From positions 5,708,501 through 5,772,500 of the forward strand of contig CANJKZ010000078.1 in NCBI GenBank assembly GCA_947471745.1: 64,000 nucleotides of DNA. The letters run 5' to 3'. The translations under genes were made by a program, and so were the position numbers. Below, in pieces: positions 1-9,174 of the stretch. Position 1 is the first letter of the stretch. Every line of letters begins with the position of its first letter. Source of the DNA: Closterium sp. Naga37s-1. Lineage: Eukaryota; Streptophyta; Zygnematophyceae; Desmidiales; Closteriaceae. The notes below the pieces were generated by a model, which saw only the letters and a program-made list of their open reading frames with translations, made no database searches and was not told the origin of the DNA.

Positions 1-3000
1 TCTGTTGGACGTTATTGTCATGTGGGAGGTGCGTTCACTTGACACGTCATTGGTTGGTGGTGGATTAGATGGTATGTTGCAGGCGAGGTGGGTGATGACC
101 TCACTCACCGCACCTGGAGGAGCTGAGCTGGACAGTGACAAATTCCTGTTGTCCTTCCGCCTGCTGCTCGTGCTCTTTAGGCGGGAGCTGCCTCTGTTGG
201 ACGTTATTGTCATGTGGGAGGTGCGTTCACTTGACACGTCATTGGTTGGTGGTGGATTAGATGGTATGTTGCAGGCGAGGTGGGTGATGACCTCACTCAC
301 CGCACCTGGAGGAGCTGAGCTGGACAGTGACAAATTCCTGTTGTCCTTCCGCCTGCTGCTCGTGCTCTTTAGGCGGGAGCTGCCTCTGTTGGACGTTATT
401 GTCATGTGGGAGGTGCGTTCACTTGACACGTCATTGGTTGGTGGTGGATTAGATGGTATGTTGCAGGCGAGGTGGGTGATGACCTCACTCACCGCACCTG
501 GAGGAGCTGAGCTGGACAGTGACAAATTCCTGTTGTCCTTCCGCCTGCTGCTCGTGCTCTTTAGGCGGGAGCTACCGTTGCTGGACGTCATCGTCATGTG
601 GGAGGTGCGTTCACTTGACACGTCATTGGTTGGTGGTGGATTAGATGGTATGTTGCAGGCGAGGTGGGTGATGACCTCACTCACCGCACCTGGAGGAGCT
701 GAGCTGGACAGTGACAAATTCCTGTTGTCCTTCCGCCTGCTGCTCGTGCTCTTTAGGCGGGAGCTACCGTTGCTGGACGTCATCGTCATGTGGGAGGTGC
801 GTTCACTTGACACGTCATTGGTTGGTGGTGGATTAGATGGTATGTTGCAGGCGAGGTGGGTGATGACCTCACTCACCGCACCTGGAGGAGCTGAGCTGGA
901 CAGTGACAAATTCCTGTTGTCCTTCCGCCTGCTGCTCGTGCTCTTTAGGCGGGAGCTACCGTTGCTGGACGTCATCGTCATGTGGGAGGTGCGTTCACTT
1001 GACACGTCATTGGTTGGTGGTGGATTAGATGGTATGTTGCAGGCGAGGTGGGTGATGACCTCACTCACCGCACCTGGAGGAGCTGAGCTGGACAGTGACA
1101 AATTCCTGTTGTCCTTCCGCCTGCTGCTCGTGCTCTTTAGGCGGGAGCTACCGTTGCTGGACGTCATCGTCATGTGGGAGGTGCGTTCACTTGACACGTC
1201 ATTGGTTGGTGGTGGATTAGATGGTATGTTGCAGGCGAGGTGGGTGATGACCTCACTCACCGCACCTGGAGGAGCTGAGCTGGACAGTGACAAATTCCTG
1301 TTGTCCTTCCGCCTGCTGCTCGTGCTCTTTAGGCGGGAGCTACCGTTGCTGGACGTCATCGTCATGTGGGAGGTGCGTTCACTTGACACGTCATTGGTTG
1401 GTGGTGGATTAGATGGTATGTTGCAGGCGAGGTGGGTGATGACCTCACTCACCGCACCTGGAGGAGCTGAGCTGGACAGTGAAAAATTCCTGTTGTCCTT
1501 CCGCCTGCTGCTCGTGCTCTTTAGGCGGGAGCTACCGTTGCTGGACGTCATCGTCATGTGGGAGGTGCGTTCACTTGACACGTCATTGGTTGGTGGTGGA
1601 TTAGATGGTATGTTGCAGGCGAGGTGGGTGATGACCTCACTCACCGCACCTGGAGGAGCTGAGCTGGACAGTGACAAATTCCTGTTGTCCTTCCGCCTGC
1701 TGCTCGTGCTCTTTAGGCGGGAGCTGCCTCTGTTGGACGTTATTGTCATGTGGGAGGTGCGTTCACTTGACACGTCATTGGTTGGTGGTGGATTAGATGG
1801 TATGTTGCAGGCGAGGTGGGTGATGACCTCACTCACCGCACCTGGAGGAGCTGAGCTGGACAGTGACAAATTCCTGTTGTCCTTCCGCCTGCTGCTCGTG
1901 CTCTTTAGGCGGGAGCTGCCTCTGTTGGACGTTATTGTCATGTGGGAGGTGCGTTCACTTGACACGTCATTGGTTGGTGGTGGATTAGATGGTATGTTGT
2001 AGGCGAGGTGGGTGATGACCTCACTCACCGCACCTGGAGGAGCTGAGCTGGACAGTGACAAATTCCTGTTGTCCTTCCGCCTGCTGCTCGTGCTCTTTAG
2101 GCGGGAGCTGCCTCTGTTGGACGTTATTGTCATGTGGGAGGTGCGTTCACTTGACACGTCATTGGTTGGTGGTGGATTAGATGGTATGTTGCAGGCGAGG
2201 TGGGTGATGACCTCACTCACCGCACCTGGAGGAGCTGAGCTGGACAGTGACAAATTCCTGTTGTCCTTCCGCCTGCTGCTCGTGCTCTTTAGGCGGGAGC
2301 TGCCTCTGTTGGACGTTATTGTCATGTGGGAGGTGCGTTCACTTGACACGTCATTGGTTGGTGGTGGATTAGATGGTATGTTGCAGGCGAGGTGGGTGAT
2401 GACCTCACTCACCGCACCTGGAGGAGCTGAGCTGGACAGTGACAAATTCCTGTTGTCCTTCCGCCTGCTGCTCGTGCTCTTTAGGCGGGAGCTGCCTCTG
2501 TTGGACGTTATTGTCATGTGGGAGGTGCGTTCACTTGACACGTCATTGGTTGGTGGTGGATTAGATGGTATGTTGCAGGCGAGGTGGGTGATGACCTCAC
2601 TCACCGCACCTGGAGGAGCTGAGCTGGACAGTGACAAATTCCTGTTGTCCTTCCGCCTGCTGCTCGTGCTCTTTAGGCGGGAGCTGCCTCTGTTGGACGT
2701 TATTGTCATGTGGGAGGTGCGTTCACTTGACACGTCATTGGTTGGTGGTGGATTAGATGGTATGTTGCAGGCGAGGTGGGTGATGACCTCACTCACCGCA
2801 CCTGGAGGAGCTGAGCTGGACAGTGACAAATTCCTGTTGTCCTTCCGCCTGCTGCTCGTGCTCTTTAGGCGGGAGCTACCGTTGCTGGACGTCATCGTCA
2901 TGTGGGAGGTGCGTTCACTTGACACGTCATTGGTTGGTGGTGGATTAGATGGTATGTTGCAGGCGAGGTGGGTGATGACCTCACTCACCGCACCTGGAGG

Positions 3001-3640
3001 AGCTGAGCTGGACAGTGACAAATTCCTGTTGTCCTTCCGCCTGCTGCTCGTGCTCTTTAGGCGGGAGCTGCCTCTGTTGGACGTTATTGTCATGTGGGAG
3101 GTGCGTTCACTTGACACGTCATTGGTTGGTGGTGGATTAGATGGTATGTTGCAGGCGAGGTGGGTGATGACCTCACTCACCGCACCTGGAGGAGCTGAGC
3201 TGGACAGTGACAAATTCCTGTTGTCCTTCCGCCTGCTGCTCGTGCTCTTTAGGCGGGAGCTGCCTCTGTTGGACGTTATTGTCATGTGGGAGGTGCGTTC
3301 ACTTGACACGTCATTGGTTGGTGGTGGATTAGATGGTATGTTGCAGGCGAGGTGGGTGATGACCTCACTCACCGCACCTGGAGGAGCTGAGCTGGACAGT
3401 GACAAATTCCTGTTGTCCTTCCGCCTGCTGCTCGTGCTCTTTAGGCGGGAGCTGCCTCTGTTGGACGTTATTGTCATGTGGGAGGTGCGTTCACTTGACA
3501 CGTCATTGGTTGGTGGTGGATTAGATGGTATGTTGCAGGCGAGGTGGGTGATGACCTCACTCACCGCACCTGGAGGAGCTGAGCTGGACAGTGACAAATT
3601 CCTGTTGTCCTTCCGCCTGCTGCTCGTGCTGTTCGGTTGT
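1..3640. repeat. 192-bp tandem repeat array, about 19 copies
   Basis: A unit of exactly 192 bp repeats head to tail from the left window edge to about 3640; successive landmarks (GGAC of TGTTGGACGTTATT) lie at 7, 199 and 391. Copies are almost identical. Two sub-types differ in one short block: CTGCCTCTGTTGGACGTTATT-type in copies 1-3 and many later ones, CTACCGTTGCTGGACGTCATC-type in a run from about 570 to 1540 and again near 2880. Private changes are a C-to-A near 1483 and a C-to-T at 2000. Since 192 is 64 codons, any stop-free frame stays open across the array. A degenerate partial copy follows at about 3650-3690. It may be a satellite or coding minisatellite; no known family was recognised. 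Confidence 0.97.
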
Positions 3641-3669
3641 TGAATCTGATTGTCATGTGGGAGGTGCGT
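1..3669 (-). other. uninterrupted minus-strand reading frame through the 192-bp array
   Basis: Read on the minus strand with codons starting at plus positions congruent to 1 modulo 3, no stop occurs from 3669 down to the window edge (over 1,200 codons); the first in-frame stop is TGA at 3672-3670. Each unit encodes 64 residues rich in Ser, Thr, Pro, Asn and basic residues, with landmarks SSAPPGAVSEV and NPPPTND. The two private substitutions in the array give Leu-to-Phe and Cys-to-Tyr here. The plus-strand frame is hydrophobic and is cut by a TAG at 2000-2002. No start or splice site has been proved, so this is a candidate repeat protein and may be a by-product of unit length. Confidence 0.3.
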
Positions 3670-3838
3670 TCAGTTCAAACATGCGGGAGGTGCGTGTCAG
3701 GGGTGGGCACTAGGCTGTGTGCATTTACACCAGCACCAGTGCAGCTGCACCGTCATCCCCCTTGAGGGTCTCCCAATGCCAAACCCGTTTCTGAGGCGCC
3801 TTAAAGCCAAACTTCTTCTTACCTCCTGCCCTCTGCCC

Positions 3839-4145
3839 CCCTCCCCACTTCAGATGATGTGGGCAGCAGACTACGATCAGCGCATGGCAGCAGTGCTGCT
3901 GCACCACCCCCCCGAAGGCCTCTGCCTTGCAGCCGAGTCTGCTTGCTGTTGAGGCACCTCAGATACACACTTCTCCTTACCCCCTGCCCTCGGTCTCCTG
4001 CCCCCCGCCCCGTGGCCCCTCCCCCCTGCACCCCCCTTTCCAACCGTTCAGATGATGTGGGCAGCGGACTACGATCCGCGCATGGCAGCAGTGCTGCTGC
4101 ACCATCCCCCCGAAGGCCTCTCCCTCGCAGCCGAACCCCTCGCGT
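3839..4145 (+). repeat. duplicated exon-like cassette (two copies about 200 bp apart)
   Basis: A block of about 95 bp occurs at 3852-3945 and 4050-4145, each preceded by a pyrimidine tract and CAG as at a splice acceptor. In the plus frame both begin MMWAADYD and continue as RMAAVLLHHPPEGL. Of six differences between the copies, four are silent third-position changes in that frame, which weakly favours plus-strand coding. The block overlaps the 3' part of the minus-strand WRKY-like gene, so one of the two readings is probably untranslated. Confidence 0.5.
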
Positions 4146-5396
4146 TCCGCCGCACCCACGCCTCCCGCGCACGCCTCGTCCACGGCCCATGGCAAGCCGC
4201 ACGCAGCGGGGCCTTGAGGGGTAACGGGGGCGGAAACAAAGGCGGGGTCGCGGTGCCACCCCGCGCTGCTGCTGGGGGGCGGGGGAGACGCAGAGGCGGA
4301 CGCGGACGGCGGATGGGGGGTGGGAGCAAGCACGAGTATGGGCTGCTGCGCTCCACTCGCCCCCAACCGATCCGCACCCTGCTGCGGCCCCATAAGGTCA
4401 CCGCTTCCTCCGCCCCCTCTTCCTGCTGCAGCTGCAGCTGTCCCCGCCGCCACCCCTCTCATCTTCTCCTCCTGCTGTCGTTCGTGCCACTGAGCCGCTA
4501 GCCCAGCAGCAGTGGCGGCGGCCTGATCCGATGCACCACTCCACCCAGCACCGGCAGCAGTCGCACCTGCTGCCGCCACGCCCCCCGTCACTTCCGCAGC
4601 AGAGCCCATCGCCTGGGGGACGCCCGCCTCCTCCGCCCATCCGCCACTCTCCGCTACACAGTCCCGCTCCGCGGAACGTTGCTGATCACCGCCCAGCGAC
4701 GCGCCTGCCCACCCGCTGCCGCCACCGCCGACAGGCGACGCATCAGCCGCGGAGTGCGGCGAGGGGAGAGCGGCGGCGTGCAGGCCCATCATGATTGTGG
4801 CGGGCGGCGCGTGCAGGTGGCGGCCGCTGTACGAGATGGCGAGGTCGCTCGCGGGCGAAATCTTATTGAAGTCCACCACGCGCTTCGCATCGCACTGCTC
4901 GTCGCCCACGCGGTGCGCGCAGCGGAAGTAGTGCCTGGGGGGAGGAGGGGATGGGAGAGAAGGGAAAGGGAATAGTTAGGAACAGGCATGGCACACGCCA
5001 CGATGACTAACCTCCCTGAAAGGAACGTGCAGTTTAAGTAGAAAATATACTTGTTGCTTGCGGCTGGAACAATTTCAGAGCAATCTTGGGCCCTGAACTT
5101 GAGCAATCTTGATTGAATCAACGTCACAATCCTCCTCAGTTCCCCTCCAGACGGGGTAGAACTTCGTGCAGTGCAGGGTTTTACCTGGTGTGAGTGCCGC
5201 CCGATAGTTCCTTCTGCCCGTACTTGAGCCACACGTGCCCGTCGCGGGGCAGCCGGTGCTCAAACAGGATCAGCTTCGACCGCTTGCACGGCCGCGCCGC
5301 GCTCGACGATCCCGCCGTCTTTCCCGCCGCCGCTTTCGGCGACTTCACATCGGACGACTCGTTGATTGCGTCGCCTGCCGCTGTGGGTGGAGTCAA
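3977..5396 (-). CDS. WRKY-family transcription factor with variant heptapeptide WLKYGQK
   Basis: WRKY proteins bind W-box DNA in the nucleus. Two exons are visible: one ending at 5185 (donor GTAAAA) and one starting at 4934 (acceptor CCCCCAG), split by a 250-bp intron. Joining them in phase gives DGHVWLKYGQKEL, then a Thr-His-Thr-Arg turn, HYFRC, a second Cys nine residues after the first, 24 residues, and HLH. This is the WRKY beta-sheet plus C/C/H-x-H zinc layout. The Arg of WRKYGQK is Leu, and the Cys-Cys spacing (eight residues between) is longer than the usual four or five. After the zinc finger, exon 2 is low-complexity Ala/Gly/Ser/Pro to a stop at 3977-3979. The 5' start is unresolved: no ATG precedes the first exon in frame, and an acceptor-like CCACCCACAG lies near 5381. 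The GCM/FLYWCH relatives of the WRKY fold are the alternative. The domain is well supported; gene boundaries are not. Confidence 0.68.
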
Positions 5397-5399
5397 CGA

Positions 5400-6078
5400 A
5401 GTAACTATTACTGGAGGTGCCTCTTCTGCCGCCAGAGAGCAAACGGCTCAGTTATCTTCCACCATTTTCTACTCCTGATTGCGCGGCAACCATCATTTTG
5501 TGGACAATACTAGAAAGAAACACATTGTGAAGTGAGGCACGCCCAAACCAATTTCCAGCCCGCAATAGCATGTTGCTGGCTGACACGACACTGCACTCCA
5601 CCCATGGTTGCGACTCGGAGTAGACTCACACACCGTACTGTATCTCGTCAACCTCCGACAGTCTGAGCCCAGACAACGTTGCCGCTTTCTAGTTCACGAA
5701 ACACGATGCCAGCGCACAATCAACGCGGACTTCATCAATGCCGTACGCGGTACACCCTGACTGCGGATTCAATTCCATAGAGACAAATGAAGCCAAAGGC
5801 AACCGTGTGCTGTCATCGACCCGTGTTTCACTCACGCGGAGAGTGTAGAAACGACATAAACATTACTGTTTCTGAGTACATGTTCTAAGCACAGTGCATT
5901 TTCAACAGAACATAGAATGCGTGACCAGTGACCTTTTGCATGTGGCGAAGGCACATAAATCATGCATCCAGCCCCAAACAAGAAATATGTGGTTTCGCTG
6001 TCGCTGTCTGGTATGGTAAGCTTCACTCGGCATTTTCCCCAGCTTCACCTGCCTCACCTGCTAGGAGTCTTCACCTAG
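5400..6078. other. intergenic stretch, no gene recognised
   Basis: Mixed-composition DNA between the WRKY-like gene and the LINE. Only short frames occur. Upstream exons of the WRKY-like gene may lie in 5400-5530 but could not be fixed. Confidence 0.5.
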
Positions 6079-8343
6079 TGGACCAAGGGAGAGGTAGCGG
6101 AGCGCGTGCGACCCTGGCTCACTGCGTCCAACCTTGTGGGCCTGTCGAAGCCGAATGGTGACGTTCGCCCGGTGGCTATAGGCGAGGTGCTCCCCCGCAT
6201 ACTATCTCGGGCCCTATGCATCGTGCTTCGGCCGAAGATGATGTCGCACTTTGCGCCGTGTAACCAGCTAGGAGTCGGATCCAGGTCGGGAGTGGAAGTC
6301 CTCGCACATGCCTTTCGTTCTGCCATCTCTACTCACCCGTCATGGTGCGCGCTTCAAATTGATGTGGCGAATGCTTTCAACTCCTTCCATCGGCGGGAAA
6401 TGTTTGAAGGACTTCGACAGTCGCCTTTTGCGGGTTTGATCCCATTCCTGCGTGTCTTCTACGGCACTCCTAGCGACCTCTACCTCCGTGCGGGCCCCTT
6501 CGTCGAAGCTTTGGCTTCAGAGCGAGGATCGAGGCAAGGGGACCCATTGGGGCCGTTTCTGTTCGCGTTCACACAGCAGCTGGTTATGGAGCCCACCAAA
6601 CAAGAATTCGCCGACCTACTCTTTCTCAGCTACGCCGATGATACGTACATCTTGGGGCCTAGGGAGCGGGTGCTAGCAGCTTATGAGGTCTTGCGGGAAC
6701 GACTGGGCGGGCTTGGTCTGGAGGTGCAGCCGCATAAGTGCAAGCTTTGGGAGCGAGGGGTGGACCAGGAGGGAGAGGAGAGGAACGAGACCGTCCCGCC
6801 CGGCATGCAGCAAACATGGACGGGGCTCACCGTAGTGGGGGTTCCTATTGGGGAGGAGGAGTGGGAGGTGGCCAGCTTGCGAGGCCGGCTGATGCAGCTG
6901 CATGCACCTGTCCCTTGGCTTCCTTTGCTCGACCACCCACAGATTGCGTCCCATCTGCTGGCGATCGCAGTGTCAGCGCGCCCGATTTACCTCACAAGGA
7001 CGATGCCTCCACGGCCTGAGGTTGTGGAGGCTTTCCGCGACTGGGACACGAAGCTTGAGGATTGTTTTGAGCAGCTGTTTCCAGATAGCACCTGGGATCA
7101 TGATTCGGCAAGGTCGCAGATGGCCCGTCTACAGCTGCACCTTCCAGCCAGACTTGGAGGGTTTGGCATTCGATCTGCAGCTGACCTTAGCCCTCTGTCG
7201 TACAAATGTGGTTGGTGCCAGGCAGTGAGTGATGTGGCTCGGATGGGGGTGGCAGGGGAGGAACGGATGTTTGAGGAGTTTTTCCGCACGCCCGAGGCTA
7301 CGACCTTGCTGGATCCTTGGTTTGCGAGAGCAGTGGAGCTGCTGCCACAGTCGGTCAGGCAGGAGATGCCACCCCTAGCCTTATGCACCGCTGACCCCCC
7401 TGTGCTGCTTTTCCCCACACAACACCGTCGTCTAGCGGTTGAGAGTCTGCAGACTCTTCGGGGTATGGCCCACGACGACGCCACCATGGCCCGTTTGACA
7501 TCCCTTCAGGGCCCGGGGGCAGGGGCGTGGGTCTCCGCCGTCCCTTCGCACGAAGAGGCTACCTTCACCGCAGCCGAGTGGAGCATCTGTGCGTCCATGC
7601 GCCTAGGCCTCCCCATACAGCAGCTGATAGTCGCCGGCAAGTGCGCGTGTGGGTTTGAGTTTGCTGATCCCTCTGACCCGCATCATGCCCTTCGTTGCAA
7701 GTACCAGTACGCACCTTCTCGTGTTCACGATGCGGTTAAGTTTGTGGTGGCGAAGATAGCTAAAGGGGCGGGTGGGGTCGTGACCATGGAAGACGACACG
7801 TTGCTGCCAGGGAAGAGGGTGGATGTGGCGGTGCGGAGACTGAGGGAGGGGGAGGAGCATGCGCTGGAGGTTAGTGTGGTGGACCCTATCTCGTTGTCCG
7901 CGCAGCACCATGGACAGATTGGTCGCAAGGTGGGTTTTGCCGCTAGAGAGAGGGAAAAGCGGAAGGCGGCGGACTACAAATTGCTTCTGCAGCGACATAG
8001 GGGAGTGCAGTTTACACCTCTCATTGCTGAGACATGGGGTTGCCTGGGGGGGAGTTTTGGGCGGTGGCTTAAGAAACAGGGCGACGCGCAGATTGAGGTA
8101 GCGAAGACGAAAGGGGCGGCGAGAGCTACGGGGAAAGGTTTCTCGGCTTACTTGCTTGGATCACTTAAAGCGGCCATAGGTGTGGCTTTGCAGCGGGCTC
8201 AGGCGCGTGGGATCTTGTTGCGCGCGGCGTCGATGATGAGAGGCCCAGAGGCTGTTTCGGTGGAGCGGGAGGATTTTGAGGAGGAGATGGGATGGGATGC
8301 TCCGTGGGCGGATGCGCCCTATTTGGTGGACATGCGGGTTTAG
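6079..8343 (+). CDS. LINE reverse transcriptase with CCHC motif and endonuclease-like C-terminus (partial)
   Basis: The frame is open from 6079; the first usable start would be GTG at 6106, giving about 745 residues. RT motifs in order: LSKPNGDVRPVAIG near residue 12; motif A QIDVANAFNSF, which carries the first catalytic Asp; SRQGDPLGPFLFAF; and motif C YADDTYI near residue 176. Near residue 513 a CACG...HHALRC cluster forms a CCHC-like zinc motif. At about 570-640 comes DVAVRRLREGEEHALEVSVVDP, then a basic EREKRK block and LIAETWGCLGG. The order RT, then CCHC, then an acidic-beta nuclease-like segment is that of LINEs that use a restriction-like endonuclease; the nuclease assignment is an inference from pattern. 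The 5' end is missing. Confidence 0.85.
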   Translation, partial: WTKGEVAERVRPWLTASNLVGLSKPNGDVRPVAIGEVLPRILSRALCIVLRPKMMSHFAPCNQLGVGSRSGVEVLAHAFRSAISTHPSWCALQIDVANAFNSFHRREMFEGLRQSPFAGLIPFLRVFYGTPSDLYLRAGPFVEALASERGSRQGDPLGPFLFAFTQQLVMEPTKQEFADLLFLSYADDTYILGPRERVLAAYEVLRERLGGLGLEVQPHKCKLWERGVDQEGEERNETVPPGMQQTWTGLTVVGVPIGEEEWEVASLRGRLMQLHAPVPWLPLLDHPQIASHLLAIAVSARPIYLTRTMPPRPEVVEAFRDWDTKLEDCFEQLFPDSTWDHDSARSQMARLQLHLPARLGGFGIRSAADLSPLSYKCGWCQAVSDVARMGVAGEERMFEEFFRTPEATTLLDPWFARAVELLPQSVRQEMPPLALCTADPPVLLFPTQHRRLAVESLQTLRGMAHDDATMARLTSLQGPGAGAWVSAVPSHEEATFTAAEWSICASMRLGLPIQQLIVAGKCACGFEFADPSDPHHALRCKYQYAPSRVHDAVKFVVAKIAKGAGGVVTMEDDTLLPGKRVDVAVRRLREGEEHALEVSVVDPISLSAQHHGQIGRKVGFAAREREKRKAADYKLLLQRHRGVQFTPLIAETWGCLGGSFGRWLKKQGDAQIEVAKTKGAARATGKGFSAYLLGSLKAAIGVALQRAQARGILLRAASMMRGPEAVSVEREDFEEEMGWDAPWADAPYLVDMRV

Positions 8344-8395
8344 AGGGTGGGTTTAGGTGAGGGGGGTGGGGGGTTTGGTTAGATGGGGCGTATTG

Positions 8396-8465
8396 TTGGG
8401 GTGTCTCGTTGGGGTGTCTCGTTGGGGTGTCTCGTTGGGGGTATCTCGTTGGGGTGTCTTTTGGG
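8396..8465 (+). repeat. 13-bp tandem repeat in LINE 3' UTR
   Basis: About five copies of TTGGGGTGTCTCG, the later ones with small indels, lie between the RT stop codon and the poly(A) tail. Confidence 0.85.
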
Positions 8466-8512
8466 GTTCCTTATGTGCTGTTCTACTGGGGTGTTCTTGA
8501 GGCTGCGTTTTC

Positions 8513-8543
<31 letters not shown>

Positions 8544-8546
<3 letters not shown>

Positions 8547-9008
8547 CTAACAAAAATGAAGGAAGAACGCAGCGAGAAACTAGTAATAACGACGACTTCT
8601 TTACGTTAATTCACAGTTGAGCTGTCGCTAATTATATTCAAAGATGAGTACAGAAAATTGTTTTCTATTTCCTCGAGAAGTCGTGATGTTGTCTGGGCTT
8701 GTTCAAACTTCAAACCCATGTACTGTTCAATCTTTGTCTTGTACCTACCTACTACCAAATTTGTACGACCATACTGTACATGATGCAAGAGTCAAGACAC
8801 GACACGACCTTCAGTATGGAACAAACTGAGCCAAAGGAGCTTCTGGTCGGTCCTGTGCAAGCACGTACACAGTCACTGCTTCTGATTTCATCACCCCATT
8901 GGCAAGGTTGGCGAGTGGGCCTGTCGACTTCACTGTACAATCGAATGATGCACAGAAGCTGAGATTTTGATCGGAAAGCACATGAAGTCAAGTGGAGAAC
9001 GCGAACGC
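8544..9008. other. intergenic stretch between LINE and Gypsy element
   Basis: AT-richer DNA with only short frames; nothing recognised. The last five bases before the Gypsy LTR (9009-9013, ATAAT) are its target-site duplication. Confidence 0.5.
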
Positions 9009-9013
9009 ATAAT

Positions 9014-9141
9014 TGTTACGGGTGCAATGAAGGTAGCGAGGATTGCACTAGAGTGTTCAATGAGTACAAAATATGAGCGAAGGCATGAGAGGTAGCTAGT
9101 GTGGACGGTCGCGGTAAGGAATATCGAGAAAATTCCTTACA
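9014..9141 (-). repeat. Gypsy 3' LTR, internally deleted (128 bp)
   Basis: Matches both ends of the 315-bp right-hand LTR but lacks about 187 bp of its middle. The break falls after ATGAGCGAA and before the shared GTGGACGGTCGCGGTAAGG block. Confidence 0.9.
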
Positions 9142-9174
9142 CTACCCCCCTCCCCCTTCAAGAAGCCCCCTCCG

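Larger units (their letters stand above)
6079..8543 (+). mobile_element. 5'-truncated non-LTR (LINE-type) retrotransposon with poly(A) tail
   Basis: A single reverse-transcriptase ORF is followed by a 3' UTR with a 13-bp tandem repeat and an uninterrupted run of 30 A at 8514-8543. The RT frame is closed upstream by TAG at 6076-6078, and the N-terminal part expected for LINE ORF2 (endonuclease and fingers) is absent, so the copy is truncated or disrupted at its 5' end. No convincing target-site duplication was found. The long intact frame suggests a fairly recent insertion. Confidence 0.88.

Noticed and set aside
5..3643. Two long plus-strand ORFs (665 and 543 codons) over the 192-bp array
   Set aside because: They are translations of one repeat frame, split by a TAG; the minus frame is longer and uninterrupted, so these were not called as genes.
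8514..8543. Poly(A) run as evidence for a processed host pseudogene
   Set aside because: The upstream ORF is a LINE reverse transcriptase, so the tail belongs to the LINE.
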